From the NCBI GenBank assembly GCA_900548485.1, contig URKL01000071.1:1-8242 (forward strand): a stretch of 8,242 nt of DNA, read 5' to 3'. Below are positions 1 to 8,123 of the stretch, one piece after another (the first letter of the stretch is position 1; each line of letters starts with the position of its first letter). The translations under genes were made by a program, and so were the position numbers. A model generated the notes under the pieces. That model was given only the letters and a program-made list of their open reading frames with translations. It made no database searches and was not told where the DNA came from. This stretch comes from an uncultured Succinatimonas sp. (GTDB taxonomy: Bacteria > Pseudomonadota > Gammaproteobacteria > Enterobacterales > Succinivibrionaceae).

Positions 1-16
1 GAGGCTTTATTGGGGA

Positions 17-709
17 TCAATTTTCTAAAATCAGTCTATAACCTATACCAACCTCTGTAATCAAAAATTTAGGGTTTACAGGATCATCTTCTAATTTTTG
101 TCTTAAATGAGCCATATAAATTCTAATATAGTGTTGATGTTCAATATATCCTGGCCCCCAAACTTTAGACATAATGTATCTATGACTTAAAACCTTATTG
201 GGCTCTTTAATCAATACACATAAAAGACGAAATTCTATTTTGGTTAAATGGATTATTTGATCATTTTTATAGACAAGCTTTCCTGGAATATCAACCTTTA
301 TAGAATCTGTAAGTTTTACTATCTCTAAAGATTGATTTTGCGAAATTTTTTTATGGGTTCGAAGATGAGCTCTAATTCTTGCTAATAATTCAGAAGTACT
401 AAAAGGCTTGGTTAGATAATCATCAGCTCCTAAATCAAGGGCATTTATTTTAGATTGGTCGCCATCACGGGCGGAAATGACGATTATAGGGGCGTCGTTA
501 TAAGATCTAATATCTTGGATTAAAAAAATGCCATCTTTATCAGGAAGACCTAAATCAAGAAGAATTAAATCTGGTTGTTGTAAACTGCAAGCTATTTGTC
601 CAGATTTGTTATCTTTAGCAAGAAAAACCGTATACCCATCATCTTCAAGTACGGTTTTTAAAGCTTTTGCGATATGTTCTTCATCTTCGATAATAATTAT
701 GGTCGCCAT
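17..709 (-). CDS. kdpE: KdpE, OmpR/PhoB-family response regulator of the kdp operon
   Basis: This is the cytoplasmic DNA-binding partner of KdpD. It receives phosphate from the kinase and activates kdp transcription when K+ is scarce. The 230 residues (E. coli about 225) form a receiver domain (about 1-118) and a winged-helix effector domain (about 130-228). The receiver shows the acidic pocket E8-D9-E10, phospho-acceptor D52 (LLDLGLPD), S79 and K101 (LTKPF). The effector carries the KdpE-typical WGPGYIEHQHYIRIYMAHLR (184-203) and ends ITEVGIGYRL. The HYIRIYM helix separates it from other OmpR-type regulators. The ATG is supported by AAGG 7 nt upstream. The gene lies 86 nt after the kdpD stop, whereas in E. 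coli the two overlap, so it may have some promoter of its own. It ends with TGA 16 bases from the window edge, and no terminator is visible there. Its likely target is the operator at 8086-8105. Confidence 0.97.
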   Translation of the reverse strand: MATIIIIEDEEHIAKALKTVLEDDGYTVFLAKDNKSGQIACSLQQPDLILLDLGLPDKDGIFLIQDIRSYNDAPIIVISARDGDQSKINALDLGADDYLTKPFSTSELLARIRAHLRTHKKISQNQSLEIVKLTDSIKVDIPGKLVYKNDQIIHLTKIEFRLLCVLIKEPNKVLSHRYIMSKVWGPGYIEHQHYIRIYMAHLRQKLEDDPVNPKFLITEVGIGYRLILEN

Positions 710-795
710 GTTTATACCTTAATTGCCCGTATCTATATAACATATTGTTTTATCATAATTTTAAAATTTTAGCTCAAGATTATTTAGAATATTGC
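710..795 (-). promoter_or_regulatory. kdpD-kdpE intergenic gap with a weak candidate promoter
   Basis: This 86-nt AT-rich gap separates the kdpD stop from the kdpE start. It contains TTGAGC (777-772) followed after 17 nt by GATAAA (754-749), a plausible but poor sigma-70 pair. TATGAT (757-752) resembles a better -10 box but is too close to TTGAGC. A 10-bp perfect palindrome TAAAATTTTA lies at 771-762, inside the spacer. The kdpE ribosome binding site AAGG is at 720-717. I see no GC-rich hairpin that would act as a terminator and no copy of the TTTTTACA operator repeat. In such AT-rich DNA the promoter match may be chance. Confidence 0.25.
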
Positions 796-3453
796 TTAAA
801 AACAAGTGTCTTCTGTATAAGGAACATCAATAATCGGCATAATAAGGATAAATGTAGCTCCTCCTAAAGAAGAAGGCATGGCAATTAGATCGGCATCGTG
901 AGCACGAGCTATAGTTTTACATATAGCCAAACCAAGCCCAATACCGGTTACTTTTGATTCTTTATTGCCGCGTTTAAAAGGATCAAATAATCTTTGAGGA
1001 TTGATTTGTCCAAATCCAGGACCGTTATCACTGACAGATAAAATTACCTTATCGCCACGTTGATAGGCCGCAATTTTTATGGTTGATTGTTTGGGACAGT
1101 ATTTAATCGCGTTATCTAAAAGATTTGCTAAAAGTCTGTCGATTAAGATGGGATCGACATATAAAAGAGGGCAATCATAAGAGACATCCACTATGATTTT
1201 ATAATCCTTCAGACGCTCATTAAACTCATGTAAAGTCGCGCCTATAATTTCATCAGCAGGGATCCAGTCTCGGTTTAATTCCACTTTATTCGATTGTAGC
1301 TTAGAAATCTCTAAAATATTAGACATCAATCTAACCAATTTTTGGGTACTTTCAACAAGATCTTCAGCTTCAAACTTTAAATTATCAAAAGTTTTTTCAT
1401 TGATATGCTTATACAATATTTCGGCGTTAGTCATAATCGCACTAAGTGGTGTTTTTAGATCGTGGGAGAGGGCTTGAATTAAAGTATGGCGTAGCTTTTC
1501 AGCTTCCATATTTAAGATAGTTTGTTTAGCTTCTTCAACACTTTCTAAACGCTCGATAGTTTGCTTAGTTAAGGCAAATATAGCTTGTAAAATTTGGAAC
1601 GTTGCTTGAGATGTGTATTGAGATGAACAAGATAGATCCATTACGCAAATTGAGTGAATATTACCCGATAAAACAATAGGTACGTATAAATATTTTGATT
1701 GATTTAAAGTATTTGTTCCATATCCAGCTTCTTGTTTATTAGATATGACAAAGTTTATTAAGGCTTTATCAACATTTTTTAATTTAGTTTGGAGTCTTAC
1801 TGCTTCGCCTGAATTTTTGTCAATTTCCCAAAACTCATTAGGAATGTCTAAGAAATTTGCAAGATTTGCGGAAATCGTATTATAAACTTCTACGCTATCA
1901 ATAGTTTTAGCCAATTTTTTGGCAATGTTATACATTATTTTTGTTTGCTTTTCTTGATTGCGAGCTTGTTTTGATATGTTTCTAAGACGCGATATCAGAC
2001 GTGCTGAAAAGATACCTATCACAAGGAAGGTAGCAAAAGTGATTAAATATTGGAGATCGTGGACGGCAAAAGATCCTCGTGGAGAGATCATTGTCAGATC
2101 GAAGCATAAAATAGAAAGGATGGAAGCATAATGGGCCGCATAAATGCCAAATTTTACAGAGGTAAACAATACCAATAATAGATAAAACATCACTAAGTTG
2201 GTCTGATTTATATAGTTTGATATTGGCATTAAAACAATTGTTAAAAAAAAGGTCAGACATGATGTTATAAAAAAAGCATGGCTTTTTTTGAAATTATTCT
2301 CAATAAAGTTCGAAAATTTTTCTTTAAAGCTGGGTAAATGAACATTATATGGCAAAGTAAAAACCGAAATATTCGGTAATAATTTATTTAATTGTTTTAG
2401 TTTTTTGACAGTTTCTTTTTCGTTATATTGTGGAAAAGCAACTAAAGATAGATTATGTTCTTTGACATAATCTTTTATGCAATAAGGAAATTCAGTGGTA
2501 AAAATTGTATTTTGTGCACCGAGATTTTCTGCAAAATCTAAAAGCTCCGAGATCTCTTTGTTATTATTTTTTGCAGACGGCCTTAAGATATAGGCGCAGT
2601 GGAAAGAAGATGAAAAAGCCTTAGCAATTCTTGAAGCTTCTCGAATAGCATCTTTAGATACAATCCCATCTAAAACTAAGAGTAGACCAAAATTTGTTAT
2701 GGTTGAATTTGTAGTCGAATTAATTTGGTGCTGTTGTTTTACTTGTTGATCAAGTCTATTAGTCATAGCCCTTAAAGAGAGTTCTCTTAGAGCGATTAAA
2801 TTGCTTTTTTTAAAATAATTGTTTTGAGCTTTTTTAACAATTTCCGGTAGGTATATTTTTCCTGATTGTAGTCTTGAGATCAAATCATCAGGAGGCAAGT
2901 CTACAAGGCGTACTTCATCCGCTCTATCAAAAATAGCGTCAGGAATGGTTTCATTTACATATACATTGGTAACTCTAGAAATCACGCTGTTAAGACTTTC
3001 TAAATGTTGGATATTTAAAGCAGAAAATACATTTATTCCTGCATTTAAGATATCTTCAATATCTTGCCAGCGTTTTTGGTGAATTTCCCCTGGAGGATTA
3101 CTATGAGGCATCTCATCAACTATAACGGTTGCGGGATGACGTCTTATAATTTCTTGGACATCAAGTTCATGATAGGTAAAGTTATTTACTTGTATCTCTT
3201 TACGTTTAATGATTTCAAGGCCATCAAGTAAGGCTTGTGTATCGCGACGATTGTGCGTTTCAACATAACCTACAACAATATCTAAGCCCAATTTTCTAAG
3301 TTCACGTGCCTCTGTTAACATAGCATAAGTCTTTCCAACTCCAGGAGCAGCTCCTAAGAAAAGTTTTAACAGACCGCGTTTATGCTCTTTAGTGTTTTCT
3401 AAAAGGGCTTTGGCTTTTGTATTTAAATTATTGCTATTATCAACAAGAGGCAT
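796..3453 (-). CDS. kdpD: KdpD, K+-responsive membrane sensor histidine kinase
   Basis: This inner-membrane sensor kinase phosphorylates (and, in the family, also dephosphorylates) KdpE. At 885 residues it is close to E. coli (894) and has the full KdpD architecture. The N-terminal KdpD domain (about 26-240) has Walker A GAAPGVGKT (34-42), IVDE (111-114), KRWQDIEDIL and DLPPDD. A Usp-like domain follows (about 254-370). A four-helix DUF4118 membrane block (about 392-486) precedes a basic stretch (RLISRLRNISKQAR). A GAF-like region (about 515-640) leads to the kinase core: phospho-acceptor H664 in ALSHDLKTPL, N box LLANLLDNAIKY (774-785), DNGPGFG (809-815) and GIGLGLAI (837-844). Oddities are DEMPHSNPPG where E. 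coli has, as I recall, DELAHSNAPG, and a Usp-like domain lacking a recognisable nucleotide-binding motif. Translation starts 5 nt after kdpC, and the Shine-Dalgarno-like AAAGAG is formed by the last two kdpC sense codons, suggesting coupling. Confidence 0.97.
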   Translation of the reverse strand: MPLVDNSNNLNTKAKALLENTKEHKRGLLKLFLGAAPGVGKTYAMLTEARELRKLGLDIVVGYVETHNRRDTQALLDGLEIIKRKEIQVNNFTYHELDVQEIIRRHPATVIVDEMPHSNPPGEIHQKRWQDIEDILNAGINVFSALNIQHLESLNSVISRVTNVYVNETIPDAIFDRADEVRLVDLPPDDLISRLQSGKIYLPEIVKKAQNNYFKKSNLIALRELSLRAMTNRLDQQVKQQHQINSTTNSTITNFGLLLVLDGIVSKDAIREASRIAKAFSSSFHCAYILRPSAKNNNKEISELLDFAENLGAQNTIFTTEFPYCIKDYVKEHNLSLVAFPQYNEKETVKKLKQLNKLLPNISVFTLPYNVHLPSFKEKFSNFIENNFKKSHAFFITSCLTFFLTIVLMPISNYINQTNLVMFYLLLVLFTSVKFGIYAAHYASILSILCFDLTMISPRGSFAVHDLQYLITFATFLVIGIFSARLISRLRNISKQARNQEKQTKIMYNIAKKLAKTIDSVEVYNTISANLANFLDIPNEFWEIDKNSGEAVRLQTKLKNVDKALINFVISNKQEAGYGTNTLNQSKYLYVPIVLSGNIHSICVMDLSCSSQYTSQATFQILQAIFALTKQTIERLESVEEAKQTILNMEAEKLRHTLIQALSHDLKTPLSAIMTNAEILYKHINEKTFDNLKFEAEDLVESTQKLVRLMSNILEISKLQSNKVELNRDWIPADEIIGATLHEFNERLKDYKIIVDVSYDCPLLYVDPILIDRLLANLLDNAIKYCPKQSTIKIAAYQRGDKVILSVSDNGPGFGQINPQRLFDPFKRGNKESKVTGIGLGLAICKTIARAHDADLIAMPSSLGGATFILIMPIIDVPYTEDTCF

Positions 3454-3458
3454 GGCTA

Positions 3459-4058
3459 TTACTCTTTAGTTAGTTTTTGTAAATCAAGATTGAGTTCAAG
3501 AACATTTACATAATAATCATTAGATAACATGTGTTTTATAGAATGTTTATCAATAAGCGCATGTAAATTAGCTAAATTTATTTTTCTTGCTTTGGCTATA
3601 AACGCTGCTTGATAATAAGCATTTTTTTTACTTATATGAGGATCAAGCCCAGATGCTGAAGCTGTAAGCATCTCAGATGGGATCTCTTCAAAATTATTTA
3701 AATATAATAAATTGTCCTTACGCTTATTTATAGCTGATAACTGTTTTTGATTAGCAATTGAGTAATTGCTACCTCCAGAGGCTAATGAATCATAATTAGA
3801 AACAGAAGGCCTTGATTGAAACAGAGTCCTATCAAAAGAGAAATCCTGGCCTATTAGTTTTGAACCTATTATTCTATCCTCATATTTTATGAGAGAACCT
3901 GAAGCTTTATCCTTAAATAAACTTAAAGAGGTATAGGTTACAGCATAAGGGTAGGCTATACCTAAAATTATAAAAAGTAGGCTGTAACATAAAAAGGTTT
4001 TGAAAAGACATTGAAAAATAGATTGTCTTTTAAACGGGTTTTGTTGTGTAGTGATCAT
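3459..4058 (-). CDS. kdpC: KdpC, accessory subunit of the K+-transporting P-type ATPase
   Basis: KdpC is the single-pass subunit that binds the KdpA-KdpB complex. Its periplasmic domain is thought to help K+ enter the channel subunit. The 199 residues (E. coli 190) comprise a short basic N-terminus (KRQSIFQ), one membrane helix (about 21-45, with LLFIILGIAYPYAVT), and a soluble domain. That domain carries the family signatures: IGSKLIGQDF (64-73), SRPS followed by SGGSN (82-98), LTASASGLDPHIS (131-143), AKARKI and the terminal VNVLELNLDLQKL. The only mild deviation is a loose match around FDRTLFQSRPS, where E. coli-type proteins have F-W-G-R-P-S-like residues. The start is supported by GAGG just upstream, which overlaps the kdpB stop region 8 nt before. 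The tight kdpB-kdpC-kdpD packing indicates co-transcription. Confidence 0.96.
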   Translation of the reverse strand: MITTQQNPFKRQSIFQCLFKTFLCYSLLFIILGIAYPYAVTYTSLSLFKDKASGSLIKYEDRIIGSKLIGQDFSFDRTLFQSRPSVSNYDSLASGGSNYSIANQKQLSAINKRKDNLLYLNNFEEIPSEMLTASASGLDPHISKKNAYYQAAFIAKARKINLANLHALIDKHSIKHMLSNDYYVNVLELNLDLQKLTKE

Positions 4059-4066
4059 TATGGCCT

Positions 4067-6136
4067 CTATAAAATACTAATAACAATATCAATGAGTTTA
4101 ATGCCTATAAACGGAGTAATAATTCCTCCTAATCCGTAAATACAGAGGTTTTTAATTAATAATTTTTTAGCAGGCATGGGCTTATAAGCGACACCGCGTA
4201 AAGCTAAAGGTATTAAAAATATAATGATGAGCGCGTTGAAAATAATTGCAGATAATAAAGCACTCGATGGCGAAGATAGATTCATTACATTTAATATATT
4301 GAGTTCAGGATAAATAGTTGAAAATGCAGCCGGAATAATCGCAAAATATTTTGCAACATCATTAGCAAGCGAAAAGGTTGTTAAAGATCCTCGGGTAATG
4401 AGCATTTGTTTTCCTATATGTACAATATCTAAAAGTTTTGTAGGAGATGAATCTAAGTCGATCATATTTGCAGATTCTTTTGCAGATTGTGTACCTGAAT
4501 TCATAGCTACAGCTACATCTGCTTGTGCTAAAGCAGGAGCATCGTTTGTGCCATCTCCTGTCATTGCAACTAAATGACCTTCTTTTTGGAATTTAATAAT
4601 TGTATTGAGTTTTGATTCAGGAGTAGCTTCTGCAAGGAAGTCATCGACTCCAGCTTCTGCAGCAATAGCTGCGGCTGTAAGCGGGTTATCACCGGTAATC
4701 ATTACGGTTCTAATGCCCATTGTTCTTAATTTTTCAAATTGCTTTTTAATTCCACCTTTAACTATATCTTTAAGCTCAATAACTCCCATAAGTCTGTTGT
4801 TATCTACAACTAAAAGAGGAGTTGAGCCTTTGGAGGCTACATTATTGATAGTGTGTAGAATAAATTTTGATGCATATAGACCTAAGTCCTCAAGATATTT
4901 AGTCATAGTATCGGCAGATCCTTTACGTATTTGTCTACCGTTAATATTTATACCTGACATTTTGGTGATAGCTGAAAATGGAATAAAGGTGAAATCGTCT
5001 GATAATTTTTCTTTAACTCCCATTTTATTAGCCAAGTGCACAATAGATTTTCCCTCGGGAGTATCGTCAGCTATTGATGAGAGTAATGCAGAGCGCGCTA
5101 AGTCTTCTTTCGATACGCCAATATCAGGGTAAAACTCAGAGGCTTGACGGTTTCCATAAGTAATAGTTCCAGTTTTATCAAGGAGTAGAACATCAACATC
5201 GCCTGCAGCTTCGATAGCACGACCTGATTTGGCAATTACATTAGATTTTAATAATCTACCCATACCAGCAACACCGATTGCAGAGAGTAGGGCTCCGATA
5301 GTAGTAGGAATTAAACATACTAATAGAGCTACAAGAACTGATAGGCTTATAGTTTGACCGTGCTCATTCAATTTAACTGCAAACTCAGAGAATGGATATA
5401 AGGTGATTGTTACCATAATAAATACTGCAGTTAAAGACAAAAGTAAGACAGTTAATGCAATTTCATTAGGCGTTTTTCTTCTTTTAGCGTTTTCCACCAT
5501 ATTTATCATTTTATCGATAAATGATTGTCCTTTTTCTGCATTAACTTTAATGATGAGAAAATCTGAAACTAAAGTGGTACCTCCGGTAACACTATTAAAA
5601 TCGCATCCAGCGCCTCTTATTACAGGCGCTGATTCTCCGGTAATTGCTGATTCATTTACAGATGCCATTCCCATGACAATTTCGCCATCACAAGGGATAA
5701 TTTCTCCAGCTTTTACAAGCACTAAATCATTTAATTTTAGTAAAGATGAATCTATTTTTAGAGTTTGAGCGTTTTCTCCTAAGCTTAAATTACTTTCATC
5801 TTTTAGTTTATTTGCAAAAGTTGATTTTTTTAAATCCTTAAGGGAGCTTGCCTGGGCTTTAGCTCGTCCTTCTGCAATGGCTTCAGCAAAATTTGAAAAA
5901 AGCACTGTGAACCATAATATTGTAGAAATAGATATGACAAAGAAGAAGTTTTCTTGGTAATACCCAGTCAGAGACAGTATTGATAGTATTGAAGTAAAAA
6001 TACTACTTAAAAAAACTATGAACATTACTTTATTCTGAAATTGAGTTTTTATGTTTAGCTTATAAAAGCTTTCATAAAAAGCCTCTTTTAGAATTTCTTT
6101 ATCTATAAAATTTAATTTTTGATTATTTTGTGACAT
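4067..6136 (-). CDS. kdpB: KdpB, ATP-hydrolysing P-type ATPase subunit (K+ import)
   Basis: KdpB is the catalytic subunit that couples ATP hydrolysis to K+ uptake by KdpFABC in the inner membrane. It is a type IA P-type ATPase of 689 residues (E. coli 682). Membrane helices lie at about 36-58 and 63-82, followed by the typical [15 protein letters not shown]. The actuator loop is TGES (166-169), whose S169 aligns with the serine reported to be inhibited by phosphorylation in E. coli (S162). M4 carries [13 protein letters not shown] (276-288). The phosphorylation motif is DKTGT with D320. The nucleotide domain shows [10 protein letters not shown] (387-395) and KGS (405-407), and the hinge shows [15 protein letters not shown] (526-540). 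[13 protein letters not shown] (591-603) contains the M5 Asp-Lys pair (D593, K596) used for coupling. All catalytic residues are present. The only AAAGG is inside the last kdpA codons (6149-6153), 12 nt from the ATG, a longer spacing than usual, so initiation may depend on terminating kdpA ribosomes. Confidence 0.98.
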   Translation of the reverse strand: MSQNNQKLNFIDKEILKEAFYESFYKLNIKTQFQNKVMFIVFLSSIFTSILSILSLTGYYQENFFFVISISTILWFTVLFSNFAEAIAEGRAKAQASSLKDLKKSTFANKLKDESNLSLGENAQTLKIDSSLLKLNDLVLVKAGEIIPCDGEIVMGMASVNESAITGESAPVIRGAGCDFNSVTGGTTLVSDFLIIKVNAEKGQSFIDKMINMVENAKRRKTPNEIALTVLLLSLTAVFIMVTITLYPFSEFAVKLNEHGQTISLSVLVALLVCLIPTTIGALLSAIGVAGMGRLLKSNVIAKSGRAIEAAGDVDVLLLDKTGTITYGNRQASEFYPDIGVSKEDLARSALLSSIADDTPEGKSIVHLANKMGVKEKLSDDFTFIPFSAITKMSGININGRQIRKGSADTMTKYLEDLGLYASKFILHTINNVASKGSTPLLVVDNNRLMGVIELKDIVKGGIKKQFEKLRTMGIRTVMITGDNPLTAAAIAAEAGVDDFLAEATPESKLNTIIKFQKEGHLVAMTGDGTNDAPALAQADVAVAMNSGTQSAKESANMIDLDSSPTKLLDIVHIGKQMLITRGSLTTFSLANDVAKYFAIIPAAFSTIYPELNILNVMNLSSPSSALLSAIIFNALIIIFLIPLALRGVAYKPMPAKKLLIKNLCIYGLGGIITPFIGIKLIDIVISIL

Positions 6137-6144
6137 TTTAAAAA

Positions 6145-7833
6145 TTAACCTTTATAAAAAATCTGAAGATGCTCTACGACTGGACCTAATGCTAATGAAG
6201 GCAGGAAGGTTAATGCTCCAATTAGAATTACAGTACTTACAATTAAAAAAGAGAAAAATAGTCCGTAAGTAGGTAAAGATCCTACAGATGAGGGGGTGAT
6301 TTTTTGTTTGGCAATAGATCCTGCACAGCATAAGATGCAGATGATGACAGTAAATCTGCCAAAAAACATACAAAGAGCTGTGACTATATTGAAAAACGGT
6401 GTATTTGCATTAAGACCTGCAAAAGCAGAACCGTTATTATTAGCAACTGAGCTAAAAGCATATAAATATTCACTAAAACCATGAGCTTGAGCATTGTTGA
6501 GTGATTCAATATTAAAATCAAATAAACAGGTTATGGCTGTTGCAAGTAATACTAAAAAAGGACTACATAATGCAGAGATTGCAATGAGCTTCATTTGTAT
6601 AGGGGTAAATTTTTTGCCTAAATATTCGGGGGTTCTTCCTATCATTAAACTTGCAATGAATACAGTAAGAAAGATAAAAATAAATATTCCATAAAAACCA
6701 GAACCAACACCGCCAAATACAACTTCTCCTATCTGCATTAAAAGCATAGTGAGTAATCCTGATAAAGGATTGAGACTGTCATGCATATTATTAACAGCAC
6801 CGCAGGAGGCAGAGGTTGTTACTGTTGAAAAGAGAGTGCTTTGACCTAAGGCAAATCTAGTTTCTTTTCCTTCTGTATTAAAGGAATTTGGATCTATGCC
6901 TTCTTGCAGAAGATAAGGGCTTACTTCACTTTCAAAAATAATCATTAGTGAGGCAAAGATAACAAAAATTATGGACATAGCAATATAGATAGTCCAGCCT
7001 TGTCTTACATCATTAACAATTATTCCAAAGGTATAACATAGGGCTGCGGAAATAATAAATATTGCTAAGCATTGTGAAAAGTTCGTCCACTCATTAGGAT
7101 TTTCAAAAGGGTGCGCAGAATTGGCATTAAAGAAACCACCTCCATTTGTACCTAACATTTTTATAGCTTCTTGTGAGGCGACAGGACCCATAGGTATAGT
7201 CTGATTTGTATTAGCTAATGTTGAGATATCAACATATTCATTAAAGTTTTGAATACAACCTTGGCTGACTAGAAAAATTGCGTAAAAAAAGGCTAAAGGA
7301 AGCAAAATATACAAACTTATTCTGAGAATGTCTGTAAAGAAATTACCTAGATAAATTTCTTGTTTTGCGACTAACGATCTCATTAGGACAAAGGCTACAG
7401 CGATGCCTGTTGCTGCAGATAAAAAGTTTTGCAATGCAAGGCCTGCCATTTGTATAAAAAATGACATATATACCTCGCCGCTATAAGACTGCCAGTTTGT
7501 GTTTGTTACAAAGGAGATAGCAGTATTAAAAGCACTATAACTTTCAATGTTTTTAAACTCTTCGGGATTTAATGGTAAATATGTTTGAAGTCTTTGCATC
7601 AAAAATAAAACCAAGATCCCTAATATATTGAAAAATATTAAAGAGTAAGCGTATTCACTCCAGGTTTGAGAATAGTTTTTGAGTCCTAAAATTTGTAATA
7701 GTTTCTCATCAAATTTTTTAAGAAGAATAGGTGCCGATCCTTTACAGATAGGCGCCATATAAATACCAACAGGTTTTACTAATATAGTAAGAACAAGCAT
7801 AAATACTGCTAGTATCAAAAAGGCACTTTGCAT
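6145..7833 (-). CDS. kdpA: KdpA, K+-binding and translocating channel-like subunit
   Basis: KdpA is the membrane subunit that selects K+. It belongs to the superfamily of K+ transporters built from four M1-P-M2 repeats. The 562 residues (E. coli 557) contain about ten hydrophobic helices. All four pore loops are recognisable: [10 protein letters not shown] (111-120), [15 protein letters not shown] (228-242), [25 protein letters not shown] loop (339-359) and [14 protein letters not shown] (461-474). Q115 and the glycines of GTNGGG are among the positions where E. coli mutations lower K+ affinity (Q116 and G232 there). The cytoplasmic loop [12 protein letters not shown] (397-408) is also present. 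The ATG is backed by AGGA 8 nt upstream. It is the first large gene of the operon, 76 nt downstream of the micropeptide gene, and ends 8 nt before kdpB. No defects are visible. Confidence 0.98.
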   Translation of the reverse strand: MQSAFLILAVFMLVLTILVKPVGIYMAPICKGSAPILLKKFDEKLLQILGLKNYSQTWSEYAYSLIFFNILGILVLFLMQRLQTYLPLNPEEFKNIESYSAFNTAISFVTNTNWQSYSGEVYMSFFIQMAGLALQNFLSAATGIAVAFVLMRSLVAKQEIYLGNFFTDILRISLYILLPLAFFYAIFLVSQGCIQNFNEYVDISTLANTNQTIPMGPVASQEAIKMLGTNGGGFFNANSAHPFENPNEWTNFSQCLAIFIISAALCYTFGIIVNDVRQGWTIYIAMSIIFVIFASLMIIFESEVSPYLLQEGIDPNSFNTEGKETRFALGQSTLFSTVTTSASCGAVNNMHDSLNPLSGLLTMLLMQIGEVVFGGVGSGFYGIFIFIFLTVFIASLMIGRTPEYLGKKFTPIQMKLIAISALCSPFLVLLATAITCLFDFNIESLNNAQAHGFSEYLYAFSSVANNNGSAFAGLNANTPFFNIVTALCMFFGRFTVIICILCCAGSIAKQKITPSSVGSLPTYGLFFSFLIVSTVILIGALTFLPSLALGPVVEHLQIFYKG

Positions 7834-7909
7834 TTTTTTGTTCCTATACTTTAAAGATTTATATGATTAGATCTAAATAAACTTGATAATAGATAACATT
7901 GATAAATAT
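7834..7909 (-). other. 76-nt spacer between the micropeptide gene and kdpA
   Basis: This very AT-rich spacer contains the kdpA ribosome binding site (AGGA, 7845-7842). I looked here for a classical kdpF (about 29 residues ending in R-P-E-x-F) and found none. The only ATG-initiated frame is 8 codons long. The one frame that stays open across most of the spacer has no start codon. No strong hairpin or terminator is evident, so transcription probably reads through into kdpA. Confidence 0.5.
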
Positions 7910-8011
7910 TTAGTTTTTTTCGTTATTAAGTAACGATTCAAACTTTTTTATGAGAAAAATCAATGCGCTTGTGGATACAAAAAGAATAAATAAGACGATT
8001 AAATCTGACAT
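7910..8011 (-). CDS. KdpF-position single-pass membrane micropeptide (33 aa)
   Basis: This is a short, complete frame from ATG at 8011 to TAA, preceded by a strong Shine-Dalgarno GAGGTG 4 nt before the ATG, the best ribosome binding site in the window. The peptide starts MSDLIVLFILFVSTSALIFL, a single hydrophobic helix (about residues 4-21), then IKKFESLLNNEKN, a charged tail. By the positive-inside rule the tail should be cytoplasmic, the same topology as KdpF, the small lipid-like stabilising subunit of the Kdp ATPase. It lies between the KdpE-type operator and kdpA, where kdpF sits in E. coli. It lacks the usual KdpF ending (LLRPExF). Its pattern of hydrophobic helix followed by a basic residue, aromatic, Glu and Leu recalls another class of tiny proteins often found ahead of kdpA (ending like R-L-C-E-R-L), but this comparison is from memory. 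That it is a real gene is well supported; subunit identity is inferred. Confidence 0.75.
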   Translation of the reverse strand: MSDLIVLFILFVSTSALIFLIKKFESLLNNEKN

Positions 8012-8015
8012 AAAA

Positions 8016-8021
8016 CACCTC
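8016..8021 (-). promoter_or_regulatory. Strong ribosome binding site for the micropeptide gene
   Basis: GAGGTG on the minus strand, ending 4 nt before the ATG at 8011. It is stronger than the sites of the large genes downstream and is the main reason for accepting the 33-codon frame as translated. Confidence 0.75.
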
Positions 8022-8040
8022 AATAATTTCTTTTGAGCAT

Positions 8041-8092
8041 GTTATGAATTTCGGTATAAATTTTGTATAAAAATGAAGAGGATGACTGTAAA
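8041..8092 (-). promoter_or_regulatory. Probable kdp operon promoter (exact boxes unresolved)
   Basis: Several -10-like hexamers lie between the operator and the first gene. Option A is TTTACA (8092-8087, inside the operator) followed after exactly 17 nt by TATACA (8069-8064). Option B is TATACC (8058-8053) with a poor -35 region (CCTCTT, 8081-8076). That would suit an activator-dependent promoter with KdpE bound just upstream of -35, as in E. coli. Option C is CATAAC (8046-8041). B fits the E. coli arrangement best, whereas A has the best sequence match. All give a short untranslated leader of roughly 20-45 nt. Confidence 0.5.
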
Positions 8093-8105
8093 AAAAGTGT
8101 AAAAA
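8086..8105 (-). promoter_or_regulatory. KdpE operator
   Basis: The minus strand reads TTTTTACACTTTTTTTACAG. It contains two direct repeats TTTTTACA (8105-8098 and 8094-8087) with an 11-bp period, about one helical turn, as expected for a head-to-tail dimer of an OmpR-family regulator. The E. coli kdpFABC operator as I remember it is TTTTTATACTTTTTTTACAC, which would be 18 of 20 identical. Its location upstream of the first gene of a kdp operon whose last gene encodes KdpE makes autoregulation the natural reading. The identity figure rests on recalled E. coli sequence. Confidence 0.8.
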
Positions 8106-8123
8106 TTTGAGCCTTAAATTTTT
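8101..8123. repeat. 8-bp perfect inverted repeat abutting the operator
   Basis: AAAAATTT (8101-8108) and AAATTTTT (8116-8123) are perfect inverted copies around the 7-nt spacer GAGCCTT. The inner arm overlaps the first five bases of the KdpE operator. The arms are all A/T, so a weak hairpin, an UP-element-like tract, intrinsically bent DNA or a second protein site are all possible. As a terminator it would be weak. Confidence 0.4.

Noticed and set aside
1982..2260. 92-codon minus-strand frame within kdpD
   Set aside because: It lies out of frame inside the KdpD membrane block; its hydrophobic look comes from shifted reading of helix codons, and no start signal is seen.
4605..5132. 175-codon open frame on the plus strand, antisense to kdpB
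   Set aside because: It lies wholly inside the strongly conserved kdpB catalytic region, has no ribosome binding site or recognisable motif, and is explained by the codon pattern of kdpB.
5403..5768. 121-codon plus-strand frame antisense to kdpB
   Set aside because: Shadow of kdpB; no support of its own. The plus-strand frames at 528-722, 6296-6484 and 6494-6694 were dismissed for the same reason.
6152..6373. 73-codon minus-strand frame within the end of kdpA
   Set aside because: Out-of-frame overlap with the conserved C-terminal part of KdpA; no independent start signal or homology.
7834..7909. Classical kdpF or a frameshifted extension of the micropeptide
   Set aside because: The frame that would continue the peptide has no start and does not give a KdpF-like ending; no evidence of a broken gene.
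8020..8040. 6-codon leader frame (MLKRNY, stop overlapping the GAGGTG site)
   Set aside because: There is no Shine-Dalgarno before its ATG and it is too short to assess; its stop within the next gene's ribosome site is probably chance.
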